Shown in pieces: positions 1 through 9,688 of a stretch of 64,000 bases of DNA. Under the pieces are notes generated by a model. It searched no databases. It saw only the letters and a list, made by a program, of their open reading frames with translations, and was not told the DNA's origin. Made by a program: the position numbers and the translations under genes. Every line of letters begins with the position of its first letter. Positions within the stretch are counted from its first letter, which is position 1. The DNA comes from Oceanospirillaceae bacterium (lineage in GTDB: Bacteria; Pseudomonadota; Gammaproteobacteria; Pseudomonadales; Oceanobacteraceae). Where the stretch lies: assembly GCA_002724925.1 (NCBI GenBank), contig PBQA01000005.1:57416-121415 (forward strand), read 5' to 3'.

Positions 1-560
1 AGGTCGTGGTTGCCGTCTTCCAGCCAGACCAGTTCGAGTGTCTTATCTAACCCGCAACCCAAGACTTCTTCTTTTGTGCCCATCGCATCACGCGTACCCT
101 GGGCAATGAGCGTGGGGGTTGTAAGCCGGAGCAGGTGTTCAGTTCTTAAGTTGTCTGGCTTACCGGGTGGGTGGAATGGGTAGCCTAAAGCGATGCACCC
201 TTGCACCTGTGCCGGGACATCACTCCCGTTGGCAAGCATGCTTGCGATTCTCCCGCCCATGCTTTTGCCGCCAATCACGCAGGGAGTGTTCAGTGCTTCG
301 ATTAAATCGCTGTATGCATCAATCAGTTTGGGCGCGCGGTCGGGTGGGCGCTTTTTACCGTCTTGTGCTCGTTTGATCATGTAAGGGAAGTTGAAGCGCA
401 CAACTCGAACGCCGTGCGTAGCGATTCGGCCGGCCATGTCTGTCATGAATTCGCTCGATAAATCGGCACCGGCTCCGTGAGCCAGTATGAGCGTCGGCAA
501 CCCTTCTTTCCCATTAATAATGGTGCAGTCGAGCATTTCCTGTGTCTGTTCACTGGCCAT
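1..560 (-). CDS. Alpha/beta hydrolase, KANL3/Tex30-like (partial)
   Basis: Reading the minus strand from the ATG at 560-558, the frame stays open for 186 codons to the window edge, so the C-terminus is missing. The product starts MASEQTQEMLDC and shows an alpha/beta-hydrolase layout: an oxyanion-type LAHGAGAD near residue 28, the nucleophile elbow GGKSMGGR near residue 93, an acid-strand motif QGTRD near 155, and DGNHD with the likely catalytic His near the edge. The layout fits the small cytosolic hydrolases related to eukaryotic KANL3/Tex30. An AGGAG ribosome site lies about 6 bases before the ATG. Substrate unknown. It is transcribed away from the cco genes. Confidence 0.85.
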   Translation of the reverse strand, partial: MASEQTQEMLDCTIINGKEGLPTLILAHGAGADLSSEFMTDMAGRIATHGVRVVRFNFPYMIKRAQDGKKRPPDRAPKLIDAYSDLIEALNTPCVIGGKSMGGRIASMLANGSDVPAQVQGCIALGYPFHPPGKPDNLRTEHLLRLTTPTLIAQGTRDAMGTKEEVLGCGLDKTLELVWLEDGNHD

Positions 561-982
561 ATGGTACTCCTCTTCTATTCTTCTGGCTGACGCTTCTCAA
601 GCTTCTTAATTGGTGGTTCTGACGGCGCGTATTCTGGCTTTCAGGCGTTCTGCGTCAAGGCTTGAGCTGGGTCAATACTCCGGTTTACGACAGTAATACC
701 ATGCAGGGGCTGCAATTGGGCTGCCGAAGTGCGGTAAAATTGGAGTATGCGCAGGTTGGGTCTGAGTTTTACGCCTTGGCGAGGCACGTAAACTTGTCAG
801 ACATTCCACCAATCGTCAGTACGACTGATTCTCATTTGATTATCATTCGTGTAAGAACTGCCCTAAGCCGCTGTATTTATGGCACTTTTTTTACATGGAT
901 TATTTGCAAATGGGGATGCCAGCGACGATAATTGCGCCGATTTTTTAACCCTCTAACCCTCGCTGTTTAATGGAATCTGATC
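561..982. other. Intergenic region between hydrolase and ccoN
   Basis: This divergent region of 422 bases must hold the promoters of the minus-strand hydrolase and of ccoN. I see no convincing gene. A TTGAT at 836-840 is followed after four bases by ATTCG, so it is only half of an FNR/ANR site. The plus-strand open frame at 662-931 has no recognisable domain and no good ribosome site. ccoN itself has only a weak GGAA about 12 bases before its ATG. Confidence 0.6.
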
Positions 983-2410
983 ATGAGCACAGCATTTGAC
1001 CATCCAGAATACAACTACAAGGTGGTACGACAGTTTGCCATCATGACTGTTGTCTGGGGTGTTGTTGGCATGGCAGTCGGTGTACTCATCGCTGCTCAGC
1101 TGGCATGGCCTCAACTGAACTTTGATACCCCTTGGTTCTCTTTCGGACGTCTGCGTCCTCTTCACACCAATGCGGTGATTTTCGCCTTTGGCGGCTGCGC
1201 TCTGTTCGCAACCTCCTATTACATTGTTCAGCGTACCTGTCGTACACGTCTGTTTTCAGACACCCTGGCAAGCTTCACCTTCTGGGGCTGGCAGGCAGTG
1301 ATCGTTTCAGCTGCAATCACTCTGCCGATGGGTCTGACCTCAACTAAAGAGTACGCAGAACTGGAATGGCCAATCGATATTCTGGTGACTCTGGTCTGGG
1401 TTGCTTACGTCGTGAACTTCCTTGGCACGCTGGCTATCCGTAAAGAAAGCCACATCTATGTTGCTAACTGGTTCTTCGCGGCATTCATGATCATGATTGC
1501 TATCCTGTACGTGGGTAACAACCTGGCAGTGCCTGTGTCACTGACCAAGTCATACTCTGTATGGGCCGGTACCGTAGACGCCATGATTCAATGGTGGTGG
1601 GGCCACAACGCGGTAGGTTTCTTCCTGACTGCAGGCTTCCTGGGTATCATGTACTACTTCGTGCCTAAGCAGGCGGGTCGTCCGGTTTACTCTTACCGTC
1701 TGTCGATCGTTCACTTCTGGGCACTGATTTCTATCTACGTCTGGGCCGGTGCTCACCACCTGCACTACTCTGCTCTGCCAGACTGGGCGCAGACTTCAGG
1801 TATGGTTATGTCTCTGATCCTGCTGGCTCCATCATGGGGTGGTATGATCAACGGGATGATGACGCTGTCTGGCGCATGGCACAAACTGCGTACCGACCCT
1901 ATTCTGCGTTTCCTGGTTGTGTCTCTGTCTTTCTACGGTATGTCTACCTTCGAAGGCCCGATGATGTCGATCAAGACAGTAAACGCGCTGTCGCACAACA
2001 CTGACTGGACTATCGGCCACGTACACTCAGGCGCTCTGGGTTGGGTTGCGATGGTATCTATCGGTGCTCTGTATCACTTGATTCCTATTATGTTCGGCCG
2101 TAAGGCTGGCCAGATGTACTCTATCGGCCTGATCAATGTTCACTTCTGGCTCGCGACCATCGGTACTGTTCTGTACATCGCAGCGATGTGGGTGAACGGT
2201 ATCATGCAGGGGCTGATGTGGCGCGCAGTTAACGAAGACGGTTCTCTGACCTACTCCTTCGTTGAGTCTGTTGAAGCTTCACACGGCGGTTATGTAGTTC
2301 GTGTACTGGGCGGTGCTTTCTTCCTGACTGGTATGCTGATCATGCTGTTCAACGTTTACATGACCACCCGCGACGCTAAGAAAGAAGCCGCGGTTGCAGC
2401 ACACGCTTAA
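983..2410 (+). CDS. ccoN: cbb3-type cytochrome c oxidase subunit I
   Basis: Catalytic subunit of the high-affinity cbb3 terminal oxidase in the inner membrane; it reduces O2 with electrons from c-type cytochromes and pumps protons. The 475-residue length and about 12 hydrophobic segments are normal for CcoN. Haem and copper ligands are in place: H61 (low-spin haem), H208, H258 and H259 (CuB), and H346/H348 in HVHSGALG. Y252, the likely partner of the His-Tyr crosslink, and E324 in the proton path are present. It is first of the ccoNOQP operon, 12 bases before ccoO. FNR/ANR-type control is expected for the family, but only half of a site is visible upstream. Confidence 0.98.
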   Translation: MSTAFDHPEYNYKVVRQFAIMTVVWGVVGMAVGVLIAAQLAWPQLNFDTPWFSFGRLRPLHTNAVIFAFGGCALFATSYYIVQRTCRTRLFSDTLASFTFWGWQAVIVSAAITLPMGLTSTKEYAELEWPIDILVTLVWVAYVVNFLGTLAIRKESHIYVANWFFAAFMIMIAILYVGNNLAVPVSLTKSYSVWAGTVDAMIQWWWGHNAVGFFLTAGFLGIMYYFVPKQAGRPVYSYRLSIVHFWALISIYVWAGAHHLHYSALPDWAQTSGMVMSLILLAPSWGGMINGMMTLSGAWHKLRTDPILRFLVVSLSFYGMSTFEGPMMSIKTVNALSHNTDWTIGHVHSGALGWVAMVSIGALYHLIPIMFGRKAGQMYSIGLINVHFWLATIGTVLYIAAMWVNGIMQGLMWRAVNEDGSLTYSFVESVEASHGGYVVRVLGGAFFLTGMLIMLFNVYMTTRDAKKEAAVAAHA

Positions 2411-2422
2411 GGAGTCTGGTAA

Positions 2423-3031
2423 ATGATTAAGCACGAGAATATTGAAAAGAACCTGCCGCTCATGGTGGTGCTGATTGTTATCGCACTGAGCTGGGCGGGT
2501 CTCGCTGAGATTGTTCCACTCTTCTTTGATAAGAACACTCAACAACCTGCTGAAGGCCTGAAGCCGCTGACTGCACTTCAGGTTGAAGGCCGTGACATTT
2601 ATATGCGCGAAGGTTGCGCAGTATGTCACACCCAGATGGTTCGTCCGTTCCGCGCAGAAACTGAGCGTTATGGTCCTCCGTCTACGTCAGGTGAACACGT
2701 TTACGAGCACCCATTCCTGTGGGGTTCTAAGCGTACTGGTCCTGATCTGGCCCGTGTGGGTGGTCGTTACTCTGATGAGTGGCACCGTGCGCACCTGTAC
2801 AACCCGCGCGACGTAGTACCTGAGTCGATCATGCCATCTTATCCGTGGCTGTTCGAAGACAAGGTCGACGGTCGTGATACACCTAACAAGCTGAAAGCTC
2901 TGCGTATGGTCGGCGTACCGTACACAGACGAAGACATTGAAGGTGCAAAAGACGCGGTTGACGGTGTCACCGAAATCGAAGCTCTGGTTGCTTACCTGCA
3001 GCAGCTGGGCACAGTCGTCACTAAACGGTAA
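2423..3031 (+). CDS. ccoO: cbb3-type cytochrome c oxidase subunit II
   Basis: Membrane-anchored mono-haem cytochrome c of the cbb3 oxidase, passing electrons from CcoP to CcoN. The 202-residue product has one N-terminal membrane anchor (about residues 12-35) and a single covalent haem motif CAVCH at residues 65-69, followed by TQMVRPF. A GGAG ribosome site lies close before the ATG. Length and motif order are typical of the family; nothing is missing. Confidence 0.98.
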   Translation: MIKHENIEKNLPLMVVLIVIALSWAGLAEIVPLFFDKNTQQPAEGLKPLTALQVEGRDIYMREGCAVCHTQMVRPFRAETERYGPPSTSGEHVYEHPFLWGSKRTGPDLARVGGRYSDEWHRAHLYNPRDVVPESIMPSYPWLFEDKVDGRDTPNKLKALRMVGVPYTDEDIEGAKDAVDGVTEIEALVAYLQQLGTVVTKR

Positions 3032-3035
3032 CCCT

Positions 3036-3212
3036 ATGGATATTAACGACGTTCGCGGCCTTGGATCAGTATTCGCTCTGATCGCTTTCATTGGCATCAT
3101 CTGGTGGGCTTACGGTTCCAGCCGTAAGCAACGCTTCAAGGATGACGGCGATATCCCTTTCCGGGATAACACAGAAATGCCCGCGGACGACGATAAAGAT
3201 CGGAGTAAATAA
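3036..3212 (+). CDS. ccoQ: cbb3-type cytochrome oxidase subunit CcoQ
   Basis: Small single-span subunit thought to stabilise the cbb3 complex. The ATG at 3036 gives 58 residues beginning MDINDVRGLGS, with one membrane helix (about residues 9-26, ending IIWWAYGSSRK) and an acidic tail. It starts 4 bases after the ccoO stop and ends 2 bases before ccoP. The same frame can be read from further upstream, but that would overlap ccoO widely, so the short form is preferred. Confidence 0.9.
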   Translation: MDINDVRGLGSVFALIAFIGIIWWAYGSSRKQRFKDDGDIPFRDNTEMPADDDKDRSK

Positions 3213-3214
3213 TT

Positions 3215-4129
3215 ATGTTGAGCTCATTTTGGAGTTTCTGGGTCCAGGCGATTGTCATCGGGTCCATGATTGCCTGCGGTATCCTGATCGTTTACACCAG
3301 TAAAGGTCAGAAGAAAGAAGAAACAGACGAAACTACCGGCCACTCATACGACGGTATTGAAGAACTGGACAACCCTCTGCCACGTTGGTGGGTAGGTATG
3401 TTCTGGGCAACCATCGTATTCGGTTTCGGTTACATCGGTATCTATGGCCTGGCTAACTTCGACGGTGTCGGTACCGTTAAAGTTGACGGCGAAGACGTTA
3501 CCTGGACACAGACCAACCAATGGAAAGCTGAAGTTCAGGCGTTCGATGAAAAAATCGCACCTCTGTACGAAGGCTACCTGGCAACGCCAATCGCTGAGCT
3601 TGCTCAGAACGAAGAAGCAATGCAGACCGGTGGTCGTTTGTTCAAAAGCTACTGCGCGGTATGTCACGGCTCTAACGCGATGGGTGCACAAGGCTTCCCT
3701 AACCTGACGGACCACGACTGGCTGTACGGTGGCGAGCCTGCACAGATCAAACAGACCATCATGTACGGTCGTCAGGCAGCAATGCCTGCTTGGGAAGCCG
3801 CTCTGGGCGAACAAGGCACCAAAGACATGGCTCAGTACGTTCGTAGCCTGTCAGGTCTTGAGCATGATGCAGACGCTGCTGCCAAAGCGAAGCCACAGTA
3901 CGACATGCTGTGTGTTGCGTGTCACGGTGCAGACGGCAAAGGTAACCAACTTGTTGGTGCACCTAACCTGACTGACGAAATCTGGCTCTACGGTGGTTCT
4001 ACCAAGCAGATTGAAACCACTCTCCGCTATGGCCGTGCCGGTAGAATGCCAGCTCAGGCTGAGATCCTCGGCGAAGAGAAGGTTCACGTTCTGTCTGCGT
4101 ATGTCTACTCTTTGTCTATGGACAAGTAA
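3215..4129 (+). CDS. ccoP: cbb3-type cytochrome c oxidase subunit III
   Basis: Di-haem cytochrome c subunit of the cbb3 oxidase, the entry point for electrons. The 304-residue product has two N-terminal membrane segments (about 6-28 and 58-80), then two tandem cytochrome c domains with CAVCH at 147-151 and CVACH at 233-237; each has a downstream AAMPAW or GRMPAQ-type Met ligand region. It closes the operon, followed by a strong terminator. Length and domain order are normal. Confidence 0.98.
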   Translation: MLSSFWSFWVQAIVIGSMIACGILIVYTSKGQKKEETDETTGHSYDGIEELDNPLPRWWVGMFWATIVFGFGYIGIYGLANFDGVGTVKVDGEDVTWTQTNQWKAEVQAFDEKIAPLYEGYLATPIAELAQNEEAMQTGGRLFKSYCAVCHGSNAMGAQGFPNLTDHDWLYGGEPAQIKQTIMYGRQAAMPAWEAALGEQGTKDMAQYVRSLSGLEHDADAAAKAKPQYDMLCVACHGADGKGNQLVGAPNLTDEIWLYGGSTKQIETTLRYGRAGRMPAQAEILGEEKVHVLSAYVYSLSMDK

Positions 4130-4174
4130 TCAGGTGGGGGCTCCGCTCCCCTCTTGAGCTAGAGCAAGAAAATC

Positions 4175-4204
4175 TAAAAAAGCGGCCCTCGGGCCGCTTT
4201 TTTT
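4175..4204 (+). terminator. Rho-independent terminator after ccoNOQP
   Basis: An 8-base perfect stem AGCGGCCC/GGGCCGCT with a 2-base loop is followed by about eight T and preceded by six A. It separates ccoNOQP from ccoG, so ccoG probably has its own promoter. Confidence 0.93.
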
Positions 4205-4280
4205 ATCCCGGCCACCGACTGAAAACTATATAATCAATGCGTTATATAAGAGTTTTCTAAAGACAAGGTGATCAGTAGTT

Positions 4281-5720
4281 ATGAGTAAAATCCCGGTCAA
4301 AGACGTCACCCCTTCTGGCAGTAAATCCGATAAGAATCCGGAGACCGTCAGCCTGTATCAAAAGCGCGAGAAAATTTACGTTCGTGAAGTTGAAGGCTTT
4401 TTCCAGAAACTTCGTACCTGGTCACTCTGGGCATTAATGCTGGGCTATTTCGGCACTGCCTGGATCAATCTGGGAGACCGCCAGGCCGTTCTGTTTGATC
4501 TGCCTGCACGCCAGTTTCATATTTTTAACGTTACCTTCTGGCCACAAGACTTCATGCTGCTCTCCTGGGCACTGATTATTTGTGCGTTCGGCCTCTTTAC
4601 CATTACCAACTTTGCCGGACGAGTCTGGTGTGGCTATACCTGTCCGCAGTCGGCATGGTCATTTATTTTCATGTGGATTGAGGAACGCGCTGAAGGTACT
4701 CGTAACCAGCGCATGAAGCTGGATAAAGCCCCCATGTCACCAGAGAAGCTGCGCAAAAAAGCACTGAAGCATACAGCGTGGCTGGTCGTTGCCTTCTGGA
4801 CCGGCGTTACTTTCGTGGGGTATTTCACACCGATTCGCGAACTGGTTGTCGATATATTCACTTTCGGTGACGTCGGTGCGTGGGGTATTTTCTGGATCGG
4901 CTTCTTTACCGTAGCCACATACCTCAACGCTGGCTGGATGCGTGAGCAAGTCTGTATTTATATGTGTCCTTACGCTCGCTTCCAATCGGTCATGTACGAC
5001 AACGATACTTTAGCGGTCTCTTACGATTACAACCGTGGAGAGCCTCGCGGCAAGCGCAGTAAAAAAGCGAAAGCCGAAAGCAATACGGAACAACTCGGCG
5101 ACTGTGTAGACTGCTCAATGTGTGTGCAGGTCTGCCCGACCGGTATCGATATCCGCGACGGCCTTCAATACCAGTGTATTGGTTGCGCACTGTGTATTGA
5201 TGCCTGTGACGACATCATGGAGAAACTCGATAAGCCAAAAGGCCTGATCCGCTACACCACGGAGAATGAACTTGAAGGCAAGAAGACCCATATCCTTCGC
5301 CCTCGTCTCTTTGGTTACGCCGGAGCCATGATTCTTATGATGGGTGGTTTGGGGTACGCGATTCTCGATCGTACACCGTTTGAGTTGGATATCGAGCGCG
5401 ACCGCGGTCGCCTCTATCAGATCACCGTAAACGACACGATTCAGAATGCCTACACCCTGAAGATGATGAATATGTCGCAGGAGCCTCATACCTACATCCT
5501 GAGTGTCGACGGTCTTGATGGTATTCAGCTACTTGGCGACACCGAGTATGACCTGAGTGTCAACGAGCTGAAAGAAACCACGATCAACCTCGAAATCGAC
5601 CCTGACGAGGTAAAAACCTCAGCCAGCAAGACCGACATCGAGTTCGTCATTACCAACAAGGAAACCGGTGAAGAAGTGACCCGGGAAGAAAGCCGTTTTA
5701 TCGCGCCACGAGCGATTTAA
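4281..5720 (+). CDS. ccoG: Cytochrome c oxidase accessory protein CcoG (RdxA/FixG)
   Basis: Membrane iron-sulfur protein of the FixG/RdxA family, implicated in delivering reduced copper during cbb3 assembly. The 479-residue product has several membrane segments in its first half, a first cysteine cluster CGYTCPQS near residue 117, two ferredoxin-type clusters (CVDCSMCVQVCP and CIGCALCIDACD, about residues 275-315), another membrane span near 345 and a C-terminal immunoglobulin-like FixG domain. It lies between two terminators and so may be monocistronic. Confidence 0.96.
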   Translation: MSKIPVKDVTPSGSKSDKNPETVSLYQKREKIYVREVEGFFQKLRTWSLWALMLGYFGTAWINLGDRQAVLFDLPARQFHIFNVTFWPQDFMLLSWALIICAFGLFTITNFAGRVWCGYTCPQSAWSFIFMWIEERAEGTRNQRMKLDKAPMSPEKLRKKALKHTAWLVVAFWTGVTFVGYFTPIRELVVDIFTFGDVGAWGIFWIGFFTVATYLNAGWMREQVCIYMCPYARFQSVMYDNDTLAVSYDYNRGEPRGKRSKKAKAESNTEQLGDCVDCSMCVQVCPTGIDIRDGLQYQCIGCALCIDACDDIMEKLDKPKGLIRYTTENELEGKKTHILRPRLFGYAGAMILMMGGLGYAILDRTPFELDIERDRGRLYQITVNDTIQNAYTLKMMNMSQEPHTYILSVDGLDGIQLLGDTEYDLSVNELKETTINLEIDPDEVKTSASKTDIEFVITNKETGEEVTREESRFIAPRAI

Positions 5721-5759
5721 ACGTCATATAACTTCCTGACACAGAAGCACTGGAGCCCT

Positions 5760-5798
5760 ATCGTCCAAGTGGTTACACTTGGGCGATTTTTCATTTTT
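5760..5798 (+). terminator. Rho-independent terminator after ccoG
   Basis: A 12-base stem (5760-5771 with 5776-5787, one G-T wobble) with loop GTTA is followed by a T-rich run. It ends ccoG transcription 18 bases before ccoH. Confidence 0.85.
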
Positions 5799-5815
5799 CT
5801 CCCTGGATACTCTGC

Positions 5816-6310
5816 ATGACTAGCGAAACAACAACACCCTGGTACAAAGAACCCATGATGCTTCTTGTTATCGGAGTACCGCTTGCCGCCATAGTATGGG
5901 GCTTCATTATGTTGTCGCTGGCACTTGATACAAAGGATTCTCTGGTCAGTAACAGCTACTACAAAGACGGTATGAGCTACACCCAGGATCAACGTTTTCA
6001 CGAAGGCGCCCGTCGTCTGAATGTTCAGGCTGACCTGACCTTCACCGAAGACGAAATTATCGTTAACGCGACATCAATCGCGGATGAAGAGCCCGGCTCT
6101 CTGCAGCTACAACTTATTCACCCGACCCTGGAAGATCGCGACCTGACGCTCTTCCTGCAGCGCACTCCGGGGGGCCAATATGTTGCGGCCAATGAACTGG
6201 AGCTGCCACAGAAACGTGTCATCTGGCTGACCAGTCCAGATCAGGAATGGCGCGTTACAGCGCGTACAGTCATCGAAAACGGTAAGAAGATTCAGACAGT
6301 CACTCAATGA
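5816..6310 (+). CDS. ccoH: FixH/CcoH family cbb3 assembly protein
   Basis: Small membrane protein required for cbb3 oxidase maturation. The 164-residue product has one membrane helix near residues 15-38, then the family signature around NSYYKDGMSY at about 45-54, and a periplasmic beta-rich domain. Its stop overlaps the ccoI start by 4 bases (ATGA), showing translational coupling with the copper ATPase. Confidence 0.93.
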   Translation: MTSETTTPWYKEPMMLLVIGVPLAAIVWGFIMLSLALDTKDSLVSNSYYKDGMSYTQDQRFHEGARRLNVQADLTFTEDEIIVNATSIADEEPGSLQLQLIHPTLEDRDLTLFLQRTPGGQYVAANELELPQKRVIWLTSPDQEWRVTARTVIENGKKIQTVTQ

Positions 6311-8748
6311 CGCAAAGCCTCCGTACGCCCTGCTTTCACTGCGGAGAACCACTGAAAGCAGGCCAGCAGTGGACGGCCATCATCGATGGCAAAGAAGAAC
6401 CCATGTGCTGCCCAGGCTGTAAAGCCGTGGCCGAAACCATCGTTGCGTCTGGTCTGAAAGACTATTACCGCCACCGCACAGAACTCCCGCAAATCTCACC
6501 TGCCAACGAAGACGATGAGGTTCTGACCGCGCGGGAGTCTCTCAGCCTCTACGACAGTGAAGCGCTGCAAAAGCAGTTTGTTGCAACTCAGAGAGATCAG
6601 AAAGAAGCGACTCTGATCATCGACGGTATCAGTTGTGCCGCCTGTGCCTGGCTCATTGAGCACAGAATTAACCAGCTTAAAGGGGTCGAACGTGCAACGC
6701 TTAACCTCTCGAACCACCGCCTCGTCGTAGCGTGGAATAACAACGACATCGCGCTATCCCAGATATTCGAAGCCATCTACCGTCTCGGCTACAAAGCTGC
6801 GCCTTTTTCATCAACGGCAGATGACGCGCAACGCGAACGCGAAGGGAAAAAAGCAATACGGCGCCTTGCGGTGGCGGGTATCGGAATGATGCAGGTGATG
6901 ATGCTTGCGGTGCCCCTGTACGCAGGGATGGCGGAGCAGTACGAAGTATTTATGCGCTTCGCATCAATGATTCTGACGCTTCCGGTCGTGTTGTACAGTG
7001 CCCGGCCCTTTTTTGATGCTGCGATCCGGGATTTAAAAACCCGACATCTGACCATGGATGTGCCTGTATCGCTGGCGATTATTCTCGCCTTTTGCGCCAG
7101 TATCTGGAGCACCTTTAATCAGGGTATTGAGGTCTACTTTGACTCAGTCTGCATGTTTACCTTCCTGCTTTTACTCGGGCGCTTTCTGGAAATGCGTGCC
7201 CGGCACCGCATGGGGAAAGCCGGTAATAACCTGATGACGCTGCTACCGAATGTTGCCCTTAAGCAAACACCCGATGGCGAAGAGATCATTGCCGCAGGCG
7301 ACATCACGACCGGCGACCGCCTGTTGCTCAAACCCGGTTACCCAGTTCCTGCGGATGGCGTTGTGATTGATGGCCAGAGCACCGTCGACGAATCGGCACT
7401 GACGGGCGAATACATGCCACTCAACAAACAAGCCGGTGACATTCTGATTGGCGGCACCATGAACGTCGAAAGCCCGCTTGTAATGCAGGTTACGGCCACG
7501 GGCGCGGATGCAAAGCTATCGACCATCGTCCGCCTGATGGATCGAGCCCAGCAGGAAAAACCCAAAGTCGCGCTTATTGCCGACAGCATTGCCAGCCGCT
7601 TCGTCGCTGCGGTTCTGATTATCTCGGCCTCTGTGTTCAGCTATTGGATGTTTCAGGGCAACGATCACGCGTTCTTTATCGCACTTTCGGTATTAGTAGT
7701 CACATGCCCATGTGCCCTCTCTCTCGCCACACCAACGACCCTTACTGCAGCGACAACAGCTCTGCGTGAACGCGGCCTGTTAATCAGTAAAGGGCATGTA
7801 TTAGAGACACTGCAGTCGGTAAATCGCGTAGTGTTCGACAAAACCGGCACCCTGACACTGGGTCATCTGACCCTGACGGAAGTCCGCCCAGTCGCGGGCG
7901 CTAGAGAAAACAATATCGAGCTGGATCAGGATACTTTGGCCTCGGTAGTCGCATCTCTTGAACAGCATGCCAGCCACCCGATTGCTAAGGCGTTTCGTCA
8001 TTACCCGGTATTTCCTACCGAAGACATTCAGCATCACCCGAGTCAGGGGGTCAGTGGTCAGGTTAATGGCTACAGATTTCGTTTCGGCCGCCCGGATTTC
8101 GTCTGGCCAGATGGTATTTTGCCGCCTGAAAGCGTATCCGGCCAATGGCTGTTGTTAGCTGACGATAAACAACCGCTAGCCTGGTTCCTCCTGAACGACA
8201 CCGTGCGCCGCAGCGCTGGTCCGTTAATAGACACCCTGAAATCTCGTGGAATTGACGTCGCACTGCTCACCGGTGACCCGTCAAGATCTGCGACTCTGGT
8301 TGCTGATGAACTAGGCATTACCGATGTACGTAACGGCCTCAGCCCGGAAGACAAGCTCGCCATCGTACGCGAGTGGCAAGAACAGGGCGACAGCGTGCTT
8401 ATGGTAGGAGATGGCATTAATGACGTCCCGGTCCTGGCTGGTGCAGACGTGTCACTGGCCGTCAATGAAGCGACTGACCTGGCAAAAACCAATGCAGATA
8501 CTCTGCTCACCAACGGTCGACTGGAAGTGATTGCTGATGCCCTGTCGGTATCGCACAAAACCCGCAATGTCATTCGTCAGAACATCGGTTGGGCGTTACT
8601 ATACAACCTGATTGCGTTACCACTGGCGGCAGCTGGTCTGGTTCCGCCCTGGGCGGCAGCCATCGGCATGTCATTCAGCTCTTTGCTGGTCGTACTGAAT
8701 GCCTTGCGACTCACCCGCCGCCCGACTGCACTTACTGCTGAGAACTGA
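6307..8748 (+). CDS. ccoI: Copper-translocating P1B-type ATPase for cbb3 assembly
   Basis: Inner-membrane heavy-metal P-type ATPase that exports copper to supply CuB of the cbb3 oxidase. In order, the 813 residues show: an N-terminal metal-binding region (CFHCGEPL and CCPGCKAV, residues 10-40), a heavy-metal-associated domain with GISCAACAW near 104, membrane segments, the actuator TGEYMP, the transmembrane copper motif CPCALSLATP, the phosphorylation site DKTGTLT, the SHP motif ASHPIA, and the hinge GDGINDVP. All catalytic elements are intact. It overlaps ccoH by 4 bases and is followed 2 bases later by ccoS, as in cbb3 assembly operons. Confidence 0.97.
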   Translation: MTQSLRTPCFHCGEPLKAGQQWTAIIDGKEEPMCCPGCKAVAETIVASGLKDYYRHRTELPQISPANEDDEVLTARESLSLYDSEALQKQFVATQRDQKEATLIIDGISCAACAWLIEHRINQLKGVERATLNLSNHRLVVAWNNNDIALSQIFEAIYRLGYKAAPFSSTADDAQREREGKKAIRRLAVAGIGMMQVMMLAVPLYAGMAEQYEVFMRFASMILTLPVVLYSARPFFDAAIRDLKTRHLTMDVPVSLAIILAFCASIWSTFNQGIEVYFDSVCMFTFLLLLGRFLEMRARHRMGKAGNNLMTLLPNVALKQTPDGEEIIAAGDITTGDRLLLKPGYPVPADGVVIDGQSTVDESALTGEYMPLNKQAGDILIGGTMNVESPLVMQVTATGADAKLSTIVRLMDRAQQEKPKVALIADSIASRFVAAVLIISASVFSYWMFQGNDHAFFIALSVLVVTCPCALSLATPTTLTAATTALRERGLLISKGHVLETLQSVNRVVFDKTGTLTLGHLTLTEVRPVAGARENNIELDQDTLASVVASLEQHASHPIAKAFRHYPVFPTEDIQHHPSQGVSGQVNGYRFRFGRPDFVWPDGILPPESVSGQWLLLADDKQPLAWFLLNDTVRRSAGPLIDTLKSRGIDVALLTGDPSRSATLVADELGITDVRNGLSPEDKLAIVREWQEQGDSVLMVGDGINDVPVLAGADVSLAVNEATDLAKTNADTLLTNGRLEVIADALSVSHKTRNVIRQNIGWALLYNLIALPLAAAGLVPPWAAAIGMSFSSLLVVLNALRLTRRPTALTAEN

Positions 8749-8750
8749 TC

Positions 8751-8990
8751 ATGGATATTATTTACGTACTGGTTCCTCTGTCGATTGCCCTACTCGCTAT
8801 TGCCGTGGCTATTTTCTTCTGGGCCGTCAAAGGGGGGCAGTTTGATGATCTCGACTCGCCCGCGCACAAAATACTCTTCGACGACGATGAATACCTGAAC
8901 GAGCGCCGCGAAGACAGCACTGCTGAAACGGCCGATTCAGAGTCGGATTCTGATTCGGGCAGTAAGCCAGACAAGACGACGAATGACTGA
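8751..8990 (+). CDS. ccoS: cbb3 oxidase maturation protein CcoS
   Basis: Short membrane protein needed for cofactor insertion into cbb3 oxidase. The 79 residues have one N-terminal membrane helix (about 4-25), the family-typical GGQFDDLDSPA motif near 30-40, and a hydrophilic Ser/Asp/Glu-rich tail. Its end overlaps the next gene by 8 bases. Confidence 0.95.
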   Translation: MDIIYVLVPLSIALLAIAVAIFFWAVKGGQFDDLDSPAHKILFDDDEYLNERREDSTAETADSESDSDSGSKPDKTTND

Positions 8991-9660
8991 ACCCCTCTCG
9001 CTCCTCACCGCCCTTCTGCTCGGCTTATTTGGCGCCAGCCATTGCCTGGTCATGTGCGGTGGCGTCGCAGCGGCCGCTGGGCAGCTTGATACTCAGCACA
9101 GAGTAAGAGCATCTCTACTGTTTAATTTTGGCCGCATCACCAGTTACACCCTCGCAGGACTGCTTGTGGGTAGCCTTGGACTGTGGCTCTCCAGCCTGCA
9201 CGACACCCTGATGCTCTCGTTACGCTCAGTCGCTGGAGTGATGCTGATATTGATGGGCCTTTACATCGCCCGTTGGGCACTGTGGCTGACGCGCATTGAG
9301 CAGTTTGGCCAACTGTTCTGGCAAAGAATTCAACCGCACGCGCAGAAACGCCTCGGTCGTTCAGACCCTGCAAGCCAATGGATTCTCGGTATGTTATGGG
9401 GCTGGCTTCCGTGCGGTCTGATCTACAGCACGCTTAGCTGGGTAGCTGCCAACGGAGAACCAGCAATGGGGGCTCTGACCATGTTTGTGTTCGGTTTGGG
9501 TACATTTCCAGCCATATTATCTGCAGGGCTCGCATCGGCATCGGTAATGAACATAATTCGTCACCAGTGGTCACGTTATATTGCGGGTCTATTATTGATC
9601 GGTTATGGTTGCTGGACTTTGGCTTCTGTGTGGCAGCCTGCCAGCTTTACAGCCGCCTGA
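8983..9660 (+). CDS. TauE/SafE-like (DsbD_2 type) membrane protein of cbb3 locus
   Basis: Polytopic inner-membrane protein of 225 residues in the family usually annotated sulfite exporter TauE/SafE or cytochrome biogenesis transmembrane region. The family signature GASHCLVMCGG lies at residues 17-27 and a second motif WGWLPCGLIYS near 139; about six membrane segments. Genes of this type follow ccoS in many gammaproteobacteria, so a role in metal or thiol handling for cbb3 assembly is more likely than sulfite export. It overlaps ccoS by 8 bases. Confidence 0.88.
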   Translation: MTEPLSLLTALLLGLFGASHCLVMCGGVAAAAGQLDTQHRVRASLLFNFGRITSYTLAGLLVGSLGLWLSSLHDTLMLSLRSVAGVMLILMGLYIARWALWLTRIEQFGQLFWQRIQPHAQKRLGRSDPASQWILGMLWGWLPCGLIYSTLSWVAANGEPAMGALTMFVFGLGTFPAILSAGLASASVMNIIRHQWSRYIAGLLLIGYGCWTLASVWQPASFTAA

Positions 9661-9688
9661 TCTATCGTACTTGAGATCGTTCTTGCCT

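Noticed and set aside
836..849. Half FNR box upstream of ccoN
   Set aside because: TTGAT is followed by ATTCG, not ATCAA. FNR control of ccoN is likely from family knowledge, but the site here is not convincing.
662..931. 89-codon ORF upstream of ccoN
   Set aside because: No ribosome site and no domain; composition resembles non-coding leader sequence.
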